Shown in pieces: positions 41,571-51,865 of a stretch of 64,000 nucleotides of DNA. Origin of the DNA: Dipteris shenzhenensis (Eukaryota > Polypodiophyta > Polypodiopsida > Gleicheniales); NCBI GenBank assembly GCA_047967505.1, contig CM106539.1; one strand, given 5' to 3'. Each line of letters starts with the position of its first letter. Position 1 is the first letter of the stretch. The notes under the pieces were generated by a model. It was not told the DNA's origin and did not search any database. It worked only from the letters and a program-made list of their open reading frames with translations. Position numbers and translations under genes: made by a program.

Positions 41571-42661
41571 AAGACTAAAACCCAAAACCCCATGCGACGC
41601 CATCTTTCACAACTCTATTACGAGAAAAGCAAAAATCTCTCCTCCCACGTTATATTCAGCAACCTTGCTTTCCTCATATATTCCCCACACTCCTCACCCC
41701 TACCAAGCCCCTCTCCCATTGACACTTATGCTCCCTCTCCACCCTTCTCCCTCTCTACTTGTGTGAAAGGAAGTTTTTCAAGAAGGTGTGTCTCTTTAAG
41801 CAATGTAGATTCATTTTTTGTGAGATTTCATTTTGTGAGTGTTGAAGCATGTTTCTCCTTGCATTGCTAAGCCTATGTGCTAATTTTCATGCTTGATTTT
41901 CAGAGATTAAGGACAAAAAACGAGATTTGCTCTTCTCTTTTTGGTGTTTCTCTTCCTCCTCTTTCCCTTCCTTTCGTGCTCTCTCCTTGTCTGTAGGCTT
42001 ATGCTTGTCCCCTCAATCCAATCCCTTTGGAACGTTGCTTCTCCAAACTCCTCCTTCCTTTAACTAGTTATCTCAAAAATGATATGTTTCCTCTCTTCTG
42101 TAGGGTCAGTCCATGAAACACCGAGCGAGACTTTTCCAAGTAAGAAAGTGCTTCCTCTTTTTTCCTTTTTTTGTTTCCGTTATTTGCATTGGCCTGCAGC
42201 TAGCGCTTTAAGCACTAGCTGCAATGATGGGCGTAGGAACCCTTTCTTTCCCTCTCTTCTCTTGTTCCCTCTTCTTTCCCCTTTTCCTCTTTTCCTCCCT
42301 CTTTCCTCCCTCTTTCCCTCCCTCTCTTATTTCCTCTTCTTCCTCTCTTTTCTTCCTTTCCCCTCTCTTTTTACATTCTCTTTTCCCCTCTTCCTTCTCT
42401 TCTTTTCCCCTCTCTTATTTCCTCTCTTTCATCCTCTTTTGTATTCTTTTCATAAGCATATGCATTTGCCTATGCTTATGCTTATGCATGAGCATATGCT
42501 CATATGCTCATATGCTTTTCCCCTCTCTTTTTTCCTTCTCTATTTTCCTCTTCCTTCTCTTCTTTTCCCCTCTCTTATTTCCTCTCTTTCATCATCTTTT
42601 CTCCTCTTTTTATAAGCATATGCATTTGCCTATCTTCTTTTTTTCTTTTCTTCAGTTCATC
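41571..42661. other. Pyrimidine-rich region with an 80-bp direct repeat
   Basis: From about 41930 to 42660 the given strand is almost all C and T. A block from TTCTCTTCTTTTCCCC to GCATATGCATTTGCCTAT occurs at about 42392-42473 and 42556-42635. Between them a palindromic run of GCATATGCTCATATG units occurs. The long frames across this region (up to 206 codons) are Phe/Ser/Leu-rich artefacts of the composition. It may be the promoter or leader of the frame beginning at 42662. Confidence 0.6.
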
Positions 42662-44083
42662 ATGTGGCCAGGAAGCTCTTCAGCCTCACCTGATCTTCGG
42701 GATGCCATCTTTCGGGAGTTATATAACATTTTGGGGCACCCTCCCACTCCTGCAAAGTTATACACATACATGACTAGGTACTACAAACACCCCCTAGGAA
42801 TCGGCAGTACAGACTCCAAACCACCCCAATCCCACACCAGCTGAGATTACCCCAGTGGAGTCGAGACATCCCAACCGGCTACAGAGCCAAGCCCCTTCTC
42901 CTCCCTGTGATCAGGAGGTCCTTCTGCCTCGCAGAGCCGTCGGCATACTCTCGTGCCATCGAGAGTCACTTCTCTAGCTAGGAGTGGCCAGTGTACTCTT
43001 GTGTAGTCAAGAGTCGCTTCTCCAGCTACGAGTGGCCAACGAACTAGCTCGACATGATAGGGCAGCAGGCGTAGTAGTAGGGACAGCAGTGGGGGATGCA
43101 TAAAACAGTGCTTTGGGAGGGGTAGTGGTGGGGACGGGGATGATTCAGATGATGCAGACGTGCCAAAGGGTGATGGTATGATCTTCTATGACATCACTCA
43201 GACAGGAGGCATCTTGATGGATGCACGGGGGAAGGACATCATGGCCTTCATGTGCTCTGTAATTGCTAACAATTACAGAGATTGCTTTATTCACTACAAA
43301 GACTAGCCAAAAAAGTTGGCTGATGAGACCCTCACTGCTGTTCGCTCTAGGTATCCCAATCCCCCCAATGTTTAGTTCACAAATAAATGGGCCAAGTCAA
43401 AGATTGTTACGATACTTGCAAATAAAAGATCTTGGCTTAAGAGACAAGCACTAGTCGAGATTGCCAGGAGAGAGGGAGGTCAACCACCAAGGGGCCAGCC
43501 CCACACCACTCATAAGCATGAGTGGAAGAAAGCAATGAAGGCAACGAAGGTGGACCCCAGTCTATAGCACATGGAGGCATGAAGGATCCAAATGGAGCAA
43601 TATGGAAGCATGCATTTTGGAGCAGGGGGTATTGAATCATGGGAGGCCCAATTTGTAAGTATCGATCTCAAATTATGTTGTTTATGTAGTTTATTAGGAG
43701 GTTATTTCTTTGTACTAACCCCTCTGTAAATTGTGTCATCTTGCAGAGCTTGATATCATGGGCAAGTACCCTACTCCTATTGAGACAGCCTACCACTGCC
43801 ACCATCCTGGAGGAGATACATGGAGGCACTTCTATGATGACGGGTTGATTACTGAGGAGCAATATATCCGGGCTACTAGATCTCCCCCCTAGGTATTTAA
43901 AAGCAATTAAATAATGTCAATATTGTAAGTAAAGATTTGATTTTTCATATATTGATACATGTTGTCCCTAGTTTATAGGGCCCTATGGTTGATCAAGAGG
44001 AAGAAGATGAGGAAGAAGGGGGTGAAGAAGGGGGCGAAGAAGGGAGCAAAGAAGGGAGTGAGGACGCGAAGAACTTAGATTAG
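42662..44083 (+). pseudogene. DNA-transposon accessory protein (Ptta/En/Spm-like), at least three exons
   Basis: Exon 1 begins MWPGSSSASPDLRDAIF; the main block (about 43100-43654) has GDGMIFYDITQTGGILMD, WAKSKIVTILANKRSWLK and THKHEWKKAMKATKVDP. A consensus donor GTAAGT at 43655 and acceptor TTGCAG ending 43746 bound a 92-bp intron; the next exon includes YPTPIETAYHCHHPGGDT. A last exon after a TCCCTAG acceptor encodes an acidic tail rich in EEGG and ends NLD. Three TAG and one TGA stop in the main block each differ by a single C-to-T change from Gln or Arg codons. The tentative match is to the plant transposase (Ptta/En/Spm) family. It runs opposite to the TNP2 remnant. Confidence 0.5.
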
Positions 44084-44524
44084 TCATAGAATTAGTGCTA
44101 GCTACTCTTTTCTGTACTTGAAGCCACTGGCTTGGCTTCGTGCCTCTCTTGTATATACACTCCTCTTATTTTTTGTACTTGAAGCCACACGACGTGGCTT
44201 AGCTTCATGCTATATGTACATACAAGCACTTTTTGAGCTATGAATTAATATACACTCCTTTTATTTTTTTGGCGTTCAATTTCCTTGTGCAATGTTCTAT
44301 CAATGAATGCCTTGTGAACTAAATGTTTTGGAGTTGTAATGTTTTATTCAGAATTGTAATCATTGGCTATAGACGTGCTTGCAATCGTGCTAATTAAAAT
44401 GCAGTTGGCTATAAGAATTGAATTGCACAATGTGGAAATGGGATTCTTGTAACTACATAGCATACACAACATACACAGTATTCTGTTCAACCACACAAAA
44501 TTTTGCTTTTATTAACAAAAAAGA
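44084..44524. other. AT-rich sequence, no gene seen
   Basis: It contains two copies of the phrase TTTGTACTTGAAGCCAC (near 44112 and 44176). It lies 3' of the accessory-protein frame and is probably its untranslated region. Confidence 0.4.
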
Positions 44525-44735
44525 TTCTATAAAGCGTCTATGTATGCGTCTCTATTTTTTTTTAATTTCAAGTTAAGCGTCTATTTGCGCATCTATAGGC
44601 ACATCTATAGGAGCATCTGTCTATTATATAGACATGCCTGTAGACGTGGGTCTATAGATGTGCAAATGGATGCGCCCATCAAAATTTTTTTAAGTTAAGG
44701 AAACGTGTCTGTGTGTGCATCTGTGGGTGCTTTGT
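44525..44735. repeat. Subterminal-type repeat cluster of GCGTCTAT / GCATCTATAGG units
   Basis: About ten short units of the form GCGTCTAT, GCACATCTATAGG or their complements (for example CTATAGATGTGC) occur in both orientations within 200 bp. This resembles the subterminal region of a CACTA element other than the one at 38973, and could mark the right part of the element encoding the 42.7-44.1 kb frame. No clear CACTA end follows. Confidence 0.5.
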
Positions 44736-45102
44736 CTTGTTGTGAATGTACTTAGAAATTGTTCACATCTTCTGGATTTCATGGAGAAAAGTAGTGGACT
44801 TACACTTACATGTGAGCTAAAACTACACTACATGGTCAAATAAAATCGCACGTGATCGAACTTCACACACTAAGCGGTAGTGGATAAGTGTTACTTTGTT
44901 CAACATTGTATTATTAGTACGATGAATTTACATAACACCAAGACTCACAAAAAGTGGTGTTTAGAGTTAATTCAAATATTGCAACACTCACAATTCATGC
45001 CTATTGATATCACATCATTTTGTAATATTTGCAACAGGAATGAATTGTAGGAAATGATCTCTCTTGACAAAATTAGTGTCAAAAAGAAAACCTAATTAAA
45101 AG
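44736..45102. other. AT-rich sequence, no gene seen
   Basis: No coding frame. GTAGTG occurs at 44790 and 44885 and could be a CACTA end, but neither is supported by an inverted repeat. Confidence 0.3.
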
Positions 45103-45660
45103 TCAGTTTGCAAATAGTTCCTCCCCTACCTCAATTTCACGAGTTGTTTGTAAAGTAATGTTTCCATATGCGGCTTCATTATTAAGCTCCCAAGAATAAC
45201 ATGGTTCTAGGGTGGGTGAGTACACATAGCATACATTTTCATACTCCATGCAATCTCTACAACTGTTTATGTAGCCTCCCACATTACCATCATGCACATC
45301 ACCAACAATGTACACTTGATTCTCTTCACCACCATCAACTCCAAGGTCCTCAAGAATAGAGTATTTTAGGGCTCGATGATTTAATGAGCATAGAGTCCTG
45401 CAATCAAAATATTTGTACTTTGGTCATAAAGTTCTGCAATCATAATATTTGTACTTTGGTCCTCCATATCATAGAATAGTTTTTCCAATTTCGATGGTTT
45501 TGAGGCAAATAAGCCAAGGCCAGCAGCTCCAATAATTGTTGAATCAGCGATCATGAAGGGAGTCCCCCTCACATTGAATTTCTCATGAACTTGGAGTGGT
45601 AAGGTAGATGGTTTGAACTCATCGTGATCAATAATATGTAAAACCCGTGGCAAGCCACGG
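45103..45660 (-). pseudogene. SET-domain protein fragment (lysine methyltransferase-like)
   Basis: The 5' frame (45653-45381) includes TIIGAAGLGLFASKP, like the GxGxFA start of SET domains. After a one-base shift the downstream frame reads SLNHRALKYSILEDLG and then GGYINSCRDCMEYEN and ITLQTTREIEVGEELFAN, matching the end of a SET domain (N..HS-type pseudoknot region, then I-T-L-x-x-x-R-x-I-x-x-GEEL). The normal RFINHSC is altered to YINSC and the final Tyr after GEELFAN is replaced by a stop, so cofactor binding and catalysis would be lost. A 36-bp in-frame tandem duplication (45390-45425 and 45426-45461) encodes DQSTNIMIAELY twice with changes. No mobile-element ends are seen. Confidence 0.6.
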
Positions 45661-47877
45661 GTTGCAATAGTGCAACTCCATGATCAAGGTGAAGCTCGTG
45701 TGTAAATAGTTTTCTTCAAACAGTATCAACTTTTATTCTTCCAATCTATTTGGGTAATATACTCTATGACTATATGTCCCTTTTTCTCCATAGCAATGAT
45801 GAGTCACCATTTTGTTGGCTTCCAAGACTTTCAAGGAAAAAAAACTCAACCATGCTTACACTTTGTGGTGGCGTCAGCCTAAGGGTTAGATCTAGGTGCA
45901 TGCGTTGAGCTGCAACAAGGGAGAAAAAGATTTTTAGGAGGTAGTGGCAAGATAGCTCAACCGAAAGCAACTATTGAATCCTATCAGAGAGGTGTATGGT
46001 AGTTTGGAGGAGCTCTAAGACAAAGGGTGCAACATACAATGCCTCAACTATGATCCTAAGGGTGCAAGATACTAGGCCTTAGGTTGTATCTTACCTCAGT
46101 AGAGCTTGTTGTAGATGTAGGCACATTTTGGGAGCTTGTTTTGTATGGTTTCCTACATCTATATGAGAACTATCATTGGCTATACAAGTGTGCATTATTT
46201 TTCCCTCTAGTTCTAAAAGTAATCTCTATCTATCACTTCTTCTAAGTCCATAGTCTAAAGTGAGCTATATGAGTGCTATATTTTGGCAAATATCTTTTGC
46301 ATTTAGATGTCTTGTTTTCTCAGTTGGGGACTATGAGAACATTCATCGACATGTTGGATTAGCTTTGCTATATTCTAAACAATTGTAGGTGTGTTTTCCA
46401 ACACTAAATGCAATGCTATTAGATCTCTTTTAAGGTTTGTAATGACAAGCTCAATCTTGCAACTCATGATTCTTCTCTTTATCCCTACATGAGTTGGTCA
46501 TGATATGCCATATAGTCTTTTTGGTTTATAAGGTTATGTCTTTGTGTTTAGATTCACATGGTGCTAGTTTTTTGTGTATTTGTCCTATATTTGTAATGCT
46601 AGAGGGGCCTTCTTTATCTTTCTTGAAAGAAAATTACAAAGAGTCAAAGAAGTTTTCTTCTTCTATGAGATTGTCCTATTCATTGGGTCAATTTTTGCTA
46701 TAGCTATAGAGAGATCAAGTTATGAATGCATGTTTAGAGTTTTCTTACACAGGAAGGTAAAATCAAATCTATGACATTCAATAAGATGTGGATTTGGTTG
46801 ACAAGAGAATGAAGGTGATCACACAATTTGGATGGTAGGTCTCAGATACTTCGTGTTGAATGAGCCTAATGGCTTCTTGTGGCAATTTTGAAGTCATTCT
46901 CCTATTTGTAGTGGTAGCTCTATATGAACCTTCATGCATTTAAAGTGAACCTAATATGATTTTATCTTCACCTTAAAGAGGAATCATCTTCGTTTGAAAA
47001 TCCTCATATGCTATGCAAACTATGAGTTCCTCTAATGGCCTCATATAGTGTCTTCTTCTCCTTTGCACCTCATTACTTCATGGAACACTCTCCATACTAC
47101 ACTATTCTTGAGGCTTTGTTTATTGTATGTTGATTGTGCCCCTTTGGAGAGGTTGGCTATAAGCCATGTTACAATATCATGGGCATCATTGATTTTTGCT
47201 TGAGGTCATGTTCATTGGTGTCTAAACAAAGATCGCTTATAAACAACCCCATATCCATCATGTTCCACCTTAACATGGCTAGACCCAAAGAAATTCCACA
47301 TCATGTTTAGATCGGTCAGGGATTTAAACCTTGAGACAAAGTAGAACCCACGCGCTAACTTAAATTGAGAGGAAGCACCATATGACCACACCCAATGTTA
47401 TTTTATATCTCCTTGTAAATGGAGGTCATTTTTCTTTACCAATTCATAATGCAATATGAAAGCATGTTGCACAAATAAGAGGTCATATGCCCTATTATTC
47501 AAAATGTAGAAGTTGTTAGTGTGTTGCAATAACCTAGACTTTTGTGAGTCAGAAACAAGTAGAGTGGTATCAATTTGTAGAAGAATCAAGAAAATGAATG
47601 TATGTGATATGTACTAGAATTTTTATCTACTTGTTGAATCAATGAGCACTTTGTATCTCATCTTGTTCTTGCAATGAGTAATTTTTTGCAAAATCTTTGA
47701 GAAAGACAATAGTATCATGGGCAAGGCATATCCTCAACTACTTATCTTGCGAGCTATCTATGAAATTGTGAACCACATATTTTGGGATGGATTGAATCAA
47801 GTGATCTATAAGCTCCCTTGGCTGAGTGCTCTTATTTTATACTAGCCATCTCTTTTTCTCCTATCCTTCAACTTAAC
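45661..47877. other. Intergenic sequence, no recognised gene
   Basis: No frame over 70 codons and no recognisable motifs. Weak protein-like stretches on the minus strand may continue the cysteine-rich gene remnant that begins at 48290, but they are full of stops. Confidence 0.35.
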
Positions 47878-48290
47878 ATGTTAAAATATTCTCTATTTAG
47901 AGAAACAAGGTTGTCTTCCCTCATTTCATTTAGATAGACATCAAGTTGCCTCTTCTTCATACTATAATGCATACATGTGCCATGAATGCATTTAATGCAT
48001 TGCCACATAGATTCTCCCTTTGGATAGACCACTAGCTCCTGCAAAGTCCTTAGGCTACCAAACTTGGCCTACCTTGCAACACATGACGAGGATTTAGATG
48101 GCCTACAAACTGTGCATTCATCTGCAAGACATGGGCATCTATATCCATGGAGCAATACTCCAACACGGCTAGATCTCAAGTGATTCAAAGCTTGCCAGGA
48201 TAGGTCAAATTCTATGTGTATTTTGCAACAACACACATTCTTGTCTTTGAGTTTCATGACATACCTGGGCTTACTATGCTCAAAGCTCAT
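47878..48290 (-). pseudogene. Cysteine-rich gene remnant, transposon-like
   Basis: The frame from 48290 includes KDKNVCCCKIHIEFDLSW and GYRCPCLADECTVC, then after a shift near 48065 SLRTLQELVVYPKGESMW, CIKCIHGTCMHYSMKK and LDVYLNEMREDN. Paired Cys motifs (CxC-K-x-H, CPC...CTVC, CIKCIHGTC) suggest zinc binding, and the order with YPKGESMW resembles uncharacterised transposon-associated proteins I recall from spore-bearing plants; no family name can be given. It ends in a run of stops. Confidence 0.4.
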
Positions 48291-48457
48291 TTTCCCAAAA
48301 TTAAAATATGAGGGTTCTAAGCTATAAATTTGAGATACAACTTTGGAATAAAATTATGGGCATGCAATTAATAATTATTACTTTATAATAAAACTTAGGA
48401 CTACTTATGTTCCTAGTACTCATAGTATTCACATGTATGCATATAGCATAGTGCATA

Positions 48458-48974
48458 TGATATCTTTGAAACATTAACCTACTTGGACATCTACTCTTCA
48501 GATATAAAGTTGATACACGAGATAACACGAGGTATGAAAAGCATGCAAACTTGCAATAGAAAAATGACCCGACTGCTTCTATTACTCTTCAGCAAAATGA
48601 GCCTCAATCCTATGGGATTTACAAGATCAAAGAAGCGACTCGACTATGAACCCTATGCAGCTACTTGACTCTAATATTGACTATGATGCATAGCATACCA
48701 GCTCGTGGCCTCGACAAAAGGACCTAACTAGTTTACGTGAAAACCTTTATAGTCGCCAAGGAACACCGCCATTCAATCATCGCCTCCATGCAACATCTAG
48801 TTCTTTCTCCAAAACCATCAACTGTCCATGCTCAGCCCTCCAATCATACAAGATCTCTTGCATGGTCCAATGACCAAGTGTTGACCAACAAGCACCAACC
48901 AATCATTTGAGCAACTATCTCACCTTCGTCTTGCTACCACAGTACGAGTCCTAAGAGGACCACCACTCCAACAA
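48458..48974 (-). repeat. 3' LTR of element E
   Basis: 517 bp, TGATATCTTTGAAAC to CACTCCAACA. On the minus strand the purine tract AAGGGAGGGA (from CCCTCCCTT at 48977-48985) precedes it. Confidence 0.85.
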
Positions 48975-50291
48975 TCCCTCCCTTGATCCGAATAGGGAGT
49001 CCTCAATAAATTGCAACAAAAATTGGCTCATTCCTACCATACTTGTCACCATTACAACTTAGAATCATTCAAACAAAATTAAAGCCTCATAGCTTCATGA
49101 AACAAAGGACATCATAGTCCACACAAAACACTACTGAGCATCATAGCTCAACAATGAACCTGAGCATCGTAGCTCAGTGCACCCATACATAGAAAGTTTC
49201 CCCAAGCATTGAAGCTTGGTGTTTGGCATCATAGCCAAACAAACTGCCACAAAACTCAATCTTAGAATGCCCAGTCTTGATCGGGCAAACTATCGCATAC
49301 CACTCCAGCCATTTTTTGACGTTGATTCCTAGACCATGCGTACTTTTGGTTTTCTTTCTTTGCCTCTTCATCTTTCTATTTATTGGAACAAAATCTCTCT
49401 ATGTGGCTTGGTTTGCCACAATAGTAGCATACATGCTTGTCTTTGATCAGAGTCTGCCTATCCTTCATTGCATATGCGATATCTCCAGTGAACAAATTTT
49501 CTTCTCACTTTTCTTCTACCATAAGCAGTCCCACACACAGTCAATAAAATCTACCTCATCATCCAGTCGAAGAATGTGTGTTGTCGCAAATCTAGAGGGC
49601 AAACTTTTCAATAAGATTGCTTTTTGGTCTTCATCCTCAATCTTTGAACCAAGATCTAGAAGTTCTTTCAACAATGAGTGCATGTGGTTCAAGAAGGTGG
49701 CCAAATCTTCATTATCATCCATGCGCAAGTAATACAATTGTTGTTTTAAATTTGCCTTCGAATGGTGCATCTTTACTCTAAACAATGCTTCGAGAATTGT
49801 CCAATTAGCACAGCATGTGACTTAGTAGCTTCGATATGATGGAAGTACTCCTCCCCCAATGCTCAACCCATCATGCCAATAACTTTGTCGCTCTACTTCC
49901 TCCAAGCCCGTTCCTTAGCTTCTTTAGAAGTTGACTGCTTCTCCGTGCCAGACACAATATCCCACAATCCCTTCTGCATAAACCATATCTTGGCAGAGAG
50001 TTGCCAACTTGCAAAGTTTCTCCTATTAAACATCATGATCAAGGTCTCAGAATTCGCCTTTTTCATCAACTCCATAGATGTATGAGATGATATCCCATTG
50101 CTCTTAAAAACATGCCTCTGCCAATACACTTAGTGCAGGTCTTCTCCTTGAACTTGATCCGCTTCTCGGTCTTCTCAATTGCTTTGGAAACACCATTAAT
50201 CATCTCTTAAATCTTGTAGCAAATCCTTTTGACATGCATGCAAAGCTTGTGATCTTGCACCACTCTCTCAACATAGGACTTGATCAACCTG
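48975..50291 (-). pseudogene. gag: gag of element E
   Basis: Minus-strand pieces in order: NFASWQLSAKIWFMQKGLW (50129-49893 frame), typical of a copia gag N-terminus; LYYLRMDDNEDLATFLNHM and ILLKSLPSRFATT (49785-49516 frame), the UBN2 core; and a CX2CX4HX4C knuckle CYYCGKPSHIERFC at about 49436-49395. Stops and frame changes lie between the pieces. Nothing resembling protease, integrase or RT is present between the knuckle and the LTR at 48974. Confidence 0.82.
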
Positions 50292-50303
50292 GCTCTAATA
50301 CCA
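50292..50303 (-). promoter_or_regulatory. Primer-binding site of element E
   Basis: The minus strand reads TGGTATTAGAGC, one change from the common copia tRNA-Met site, one base from the LTR. Confidence 0.85.
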
Positions 50304-50304
50304 C

Positions 50305-50766
50305 TGATAGCTTTGAAACAGTAACCTACTTGGAGATCTACTCTTCACATATAAATTTGATACATGAGATAACACGAGGTATGAAAAGCATGCAAATTTT
50401 CAATAGAAAAATGACTTGATTGCTTTTATTACTCTTCAGCAAAATGAGCCTCAATTCTATAGAATTTGTTACCTATTGGCTACTACTATACTAGCTTGTG
50501 GCCTCCACAAAAGGACCTAACTAGTTTACGTGAAGACCTTTGTAGTTGCCAAGGAACACCGCCATTCGATCCTCCATGCAATGTCTAGTTCTTTCTCTAG
50601 AACTACCAAGTGTCTGCGATATGCTTAGCCCTCCAATCATACAAGATCTCTTGCATGGTCCAATGACCAAGTGTCGACCAACAAGCACTAACCAATCATT
50701 AAGTGACTATCTCACCTTCATCTTGCTACCATAGTATGACTCCTAGGAGGATCACCTCTCCAAACA
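50305..50766 (-). repeat. 5' LTR of element E
   Basis: 462 bp, starting TGATAGCTTTGAAAC and ending CTCCAAACA. It lacks about 40-70 bases that the other LTR has around 48630-48710. Confidence 0.85.
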
Positions 50767-50999
50767 TCATGTACTATTCAAGCTAGCATAATGCATATAC
50801 TATTCAAGCTACTAAAAGCATGTATGATATTCACAAGTATACTCCTAAAAATACTATAGTGCATGTAGTATTCACTCTTCAAGGCCTCTCCATCTCTGGC
50901 ATGTAAAATGCAACATTTTCTTATTCTCCCTTTCTGCACTATTATGAGGAAAATAAACACAGTATATGAAAAAACACAGTCTAATCAAGCTATTAGCCT
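50767..50999. other. Spacer between element E and the satellite
   Basis: The phrase GTACTATTCAAGCTA with CATA-rich sequence is repeated at 50771 and 50798. No gene. Confidence 0.3.
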
Positions 51000-51865
51000 C
51001 AACAAAACAATTTCAACCATCAAGCTAGTTTAGGATAGTCACATAACTGGTATCTGACCTAAACCAGCTCAGTGGTATATTATCATCCCAACCACTAGGT
51101 TGGTTTAGGACAATCATACTAACTCCAAGCCAACCCATACATGACTCAAACTAGCCCGAAAATTAAACAACTAAACTAATGTAACTACTAGGAAACACAA
51201 CAATTTCAACCACGGGTCATCAATTAGATAATAACAAAACTTAGTTTACAACAATCACATTAACCACCTAAATTATATATTCCTAATCCAACCACCAAGC
51301 TAGTTTCAAACAGTTACAATCTAAACTAGCCCATGTATGACCCAAACTAGTCCAAAAATTAACTACACTAATTTAACTACTGGGAAACATAACAATTTTA
51401 AGCACCTAGCTGGTCATCAGTCATTTTTACTGCAAAATATATTTTTGTTTATTTTTGTTCAACCACATTGGTTTAAGACAATTATATAACTGTTGTTTGA
51501 CCTGAACCAGCTTGGTGATATATAAGTCCAAGCCAACCAGGTGTAGAAACAAACTCGTATATGACCTAAACTAGTTTAGAAATTAAACTTAACTAGTTTA
51601 ACTTAGGAAATACAACTTCAACCAATGATCTAGTCATCAATCAAACAATAGCAATATATTATTGTTTATTTTTGTTGCAAAATATATTGTTGTTAATTTC
51701 CATTCAACCACGTTGGTTTAGTACAATCACATAACTAGTGTTCCACGTGAACGAGCATGGTGATATATTTCATGATGTTCCAACCATTGGGTTGGTTTAG
51801 GACAATCACATTAAGTCCAAGCTAGCCCGATTTAGAAATTAAACAGTTAAACTATTCTGGTCTGA
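51000..51865. repeat. Degenerate satellite-like repeats
   Basis: Diverged repeats recur with phrases such as CAACCAC-TTGGTTTAGGACAATCACATAACT, GACCTAAACCAGC, AACTAGTTTA and ATAACAATTT. Two of the clearest unit starts, 51463 and 51708, are about 245 bp apart, and earlier units near 51028 and 51105 are less regular. TTGCAAAATATATT and TGTTTATTTTTGTT occur in two units. No coding frame. Confidence 0.65.

Larger units (their letters stand above)
48458..50766 (-). mobile_element. Element E: second gag-only LTR retrotransposon, about 2.3 kb
   Basis: Left LTR 48458-48974, right LTR 50305-50766, minus strand. It has a primer-binding site at 50303-50292 next to the right LTR, a polypurine tract at the left LTR and a 1.3-kb interior that encodes only gag. 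The LTRs have many differences, including a sizeable indel near 48650-48710, so it is much older than A. Its LTR sequence is unrelated to those of A, B, C, F and G. No matching target duplication was found. Confidence 0.85.

Noticed and set aside
42079-42844. Plus-strand frames of 178 and 206 codons
   Set aside because: They are Phe/Ser/Leu/Pro-rich products of a nearly pure C/T strand; open length is explained by composition. Only the part from 42662 looks like real protein.
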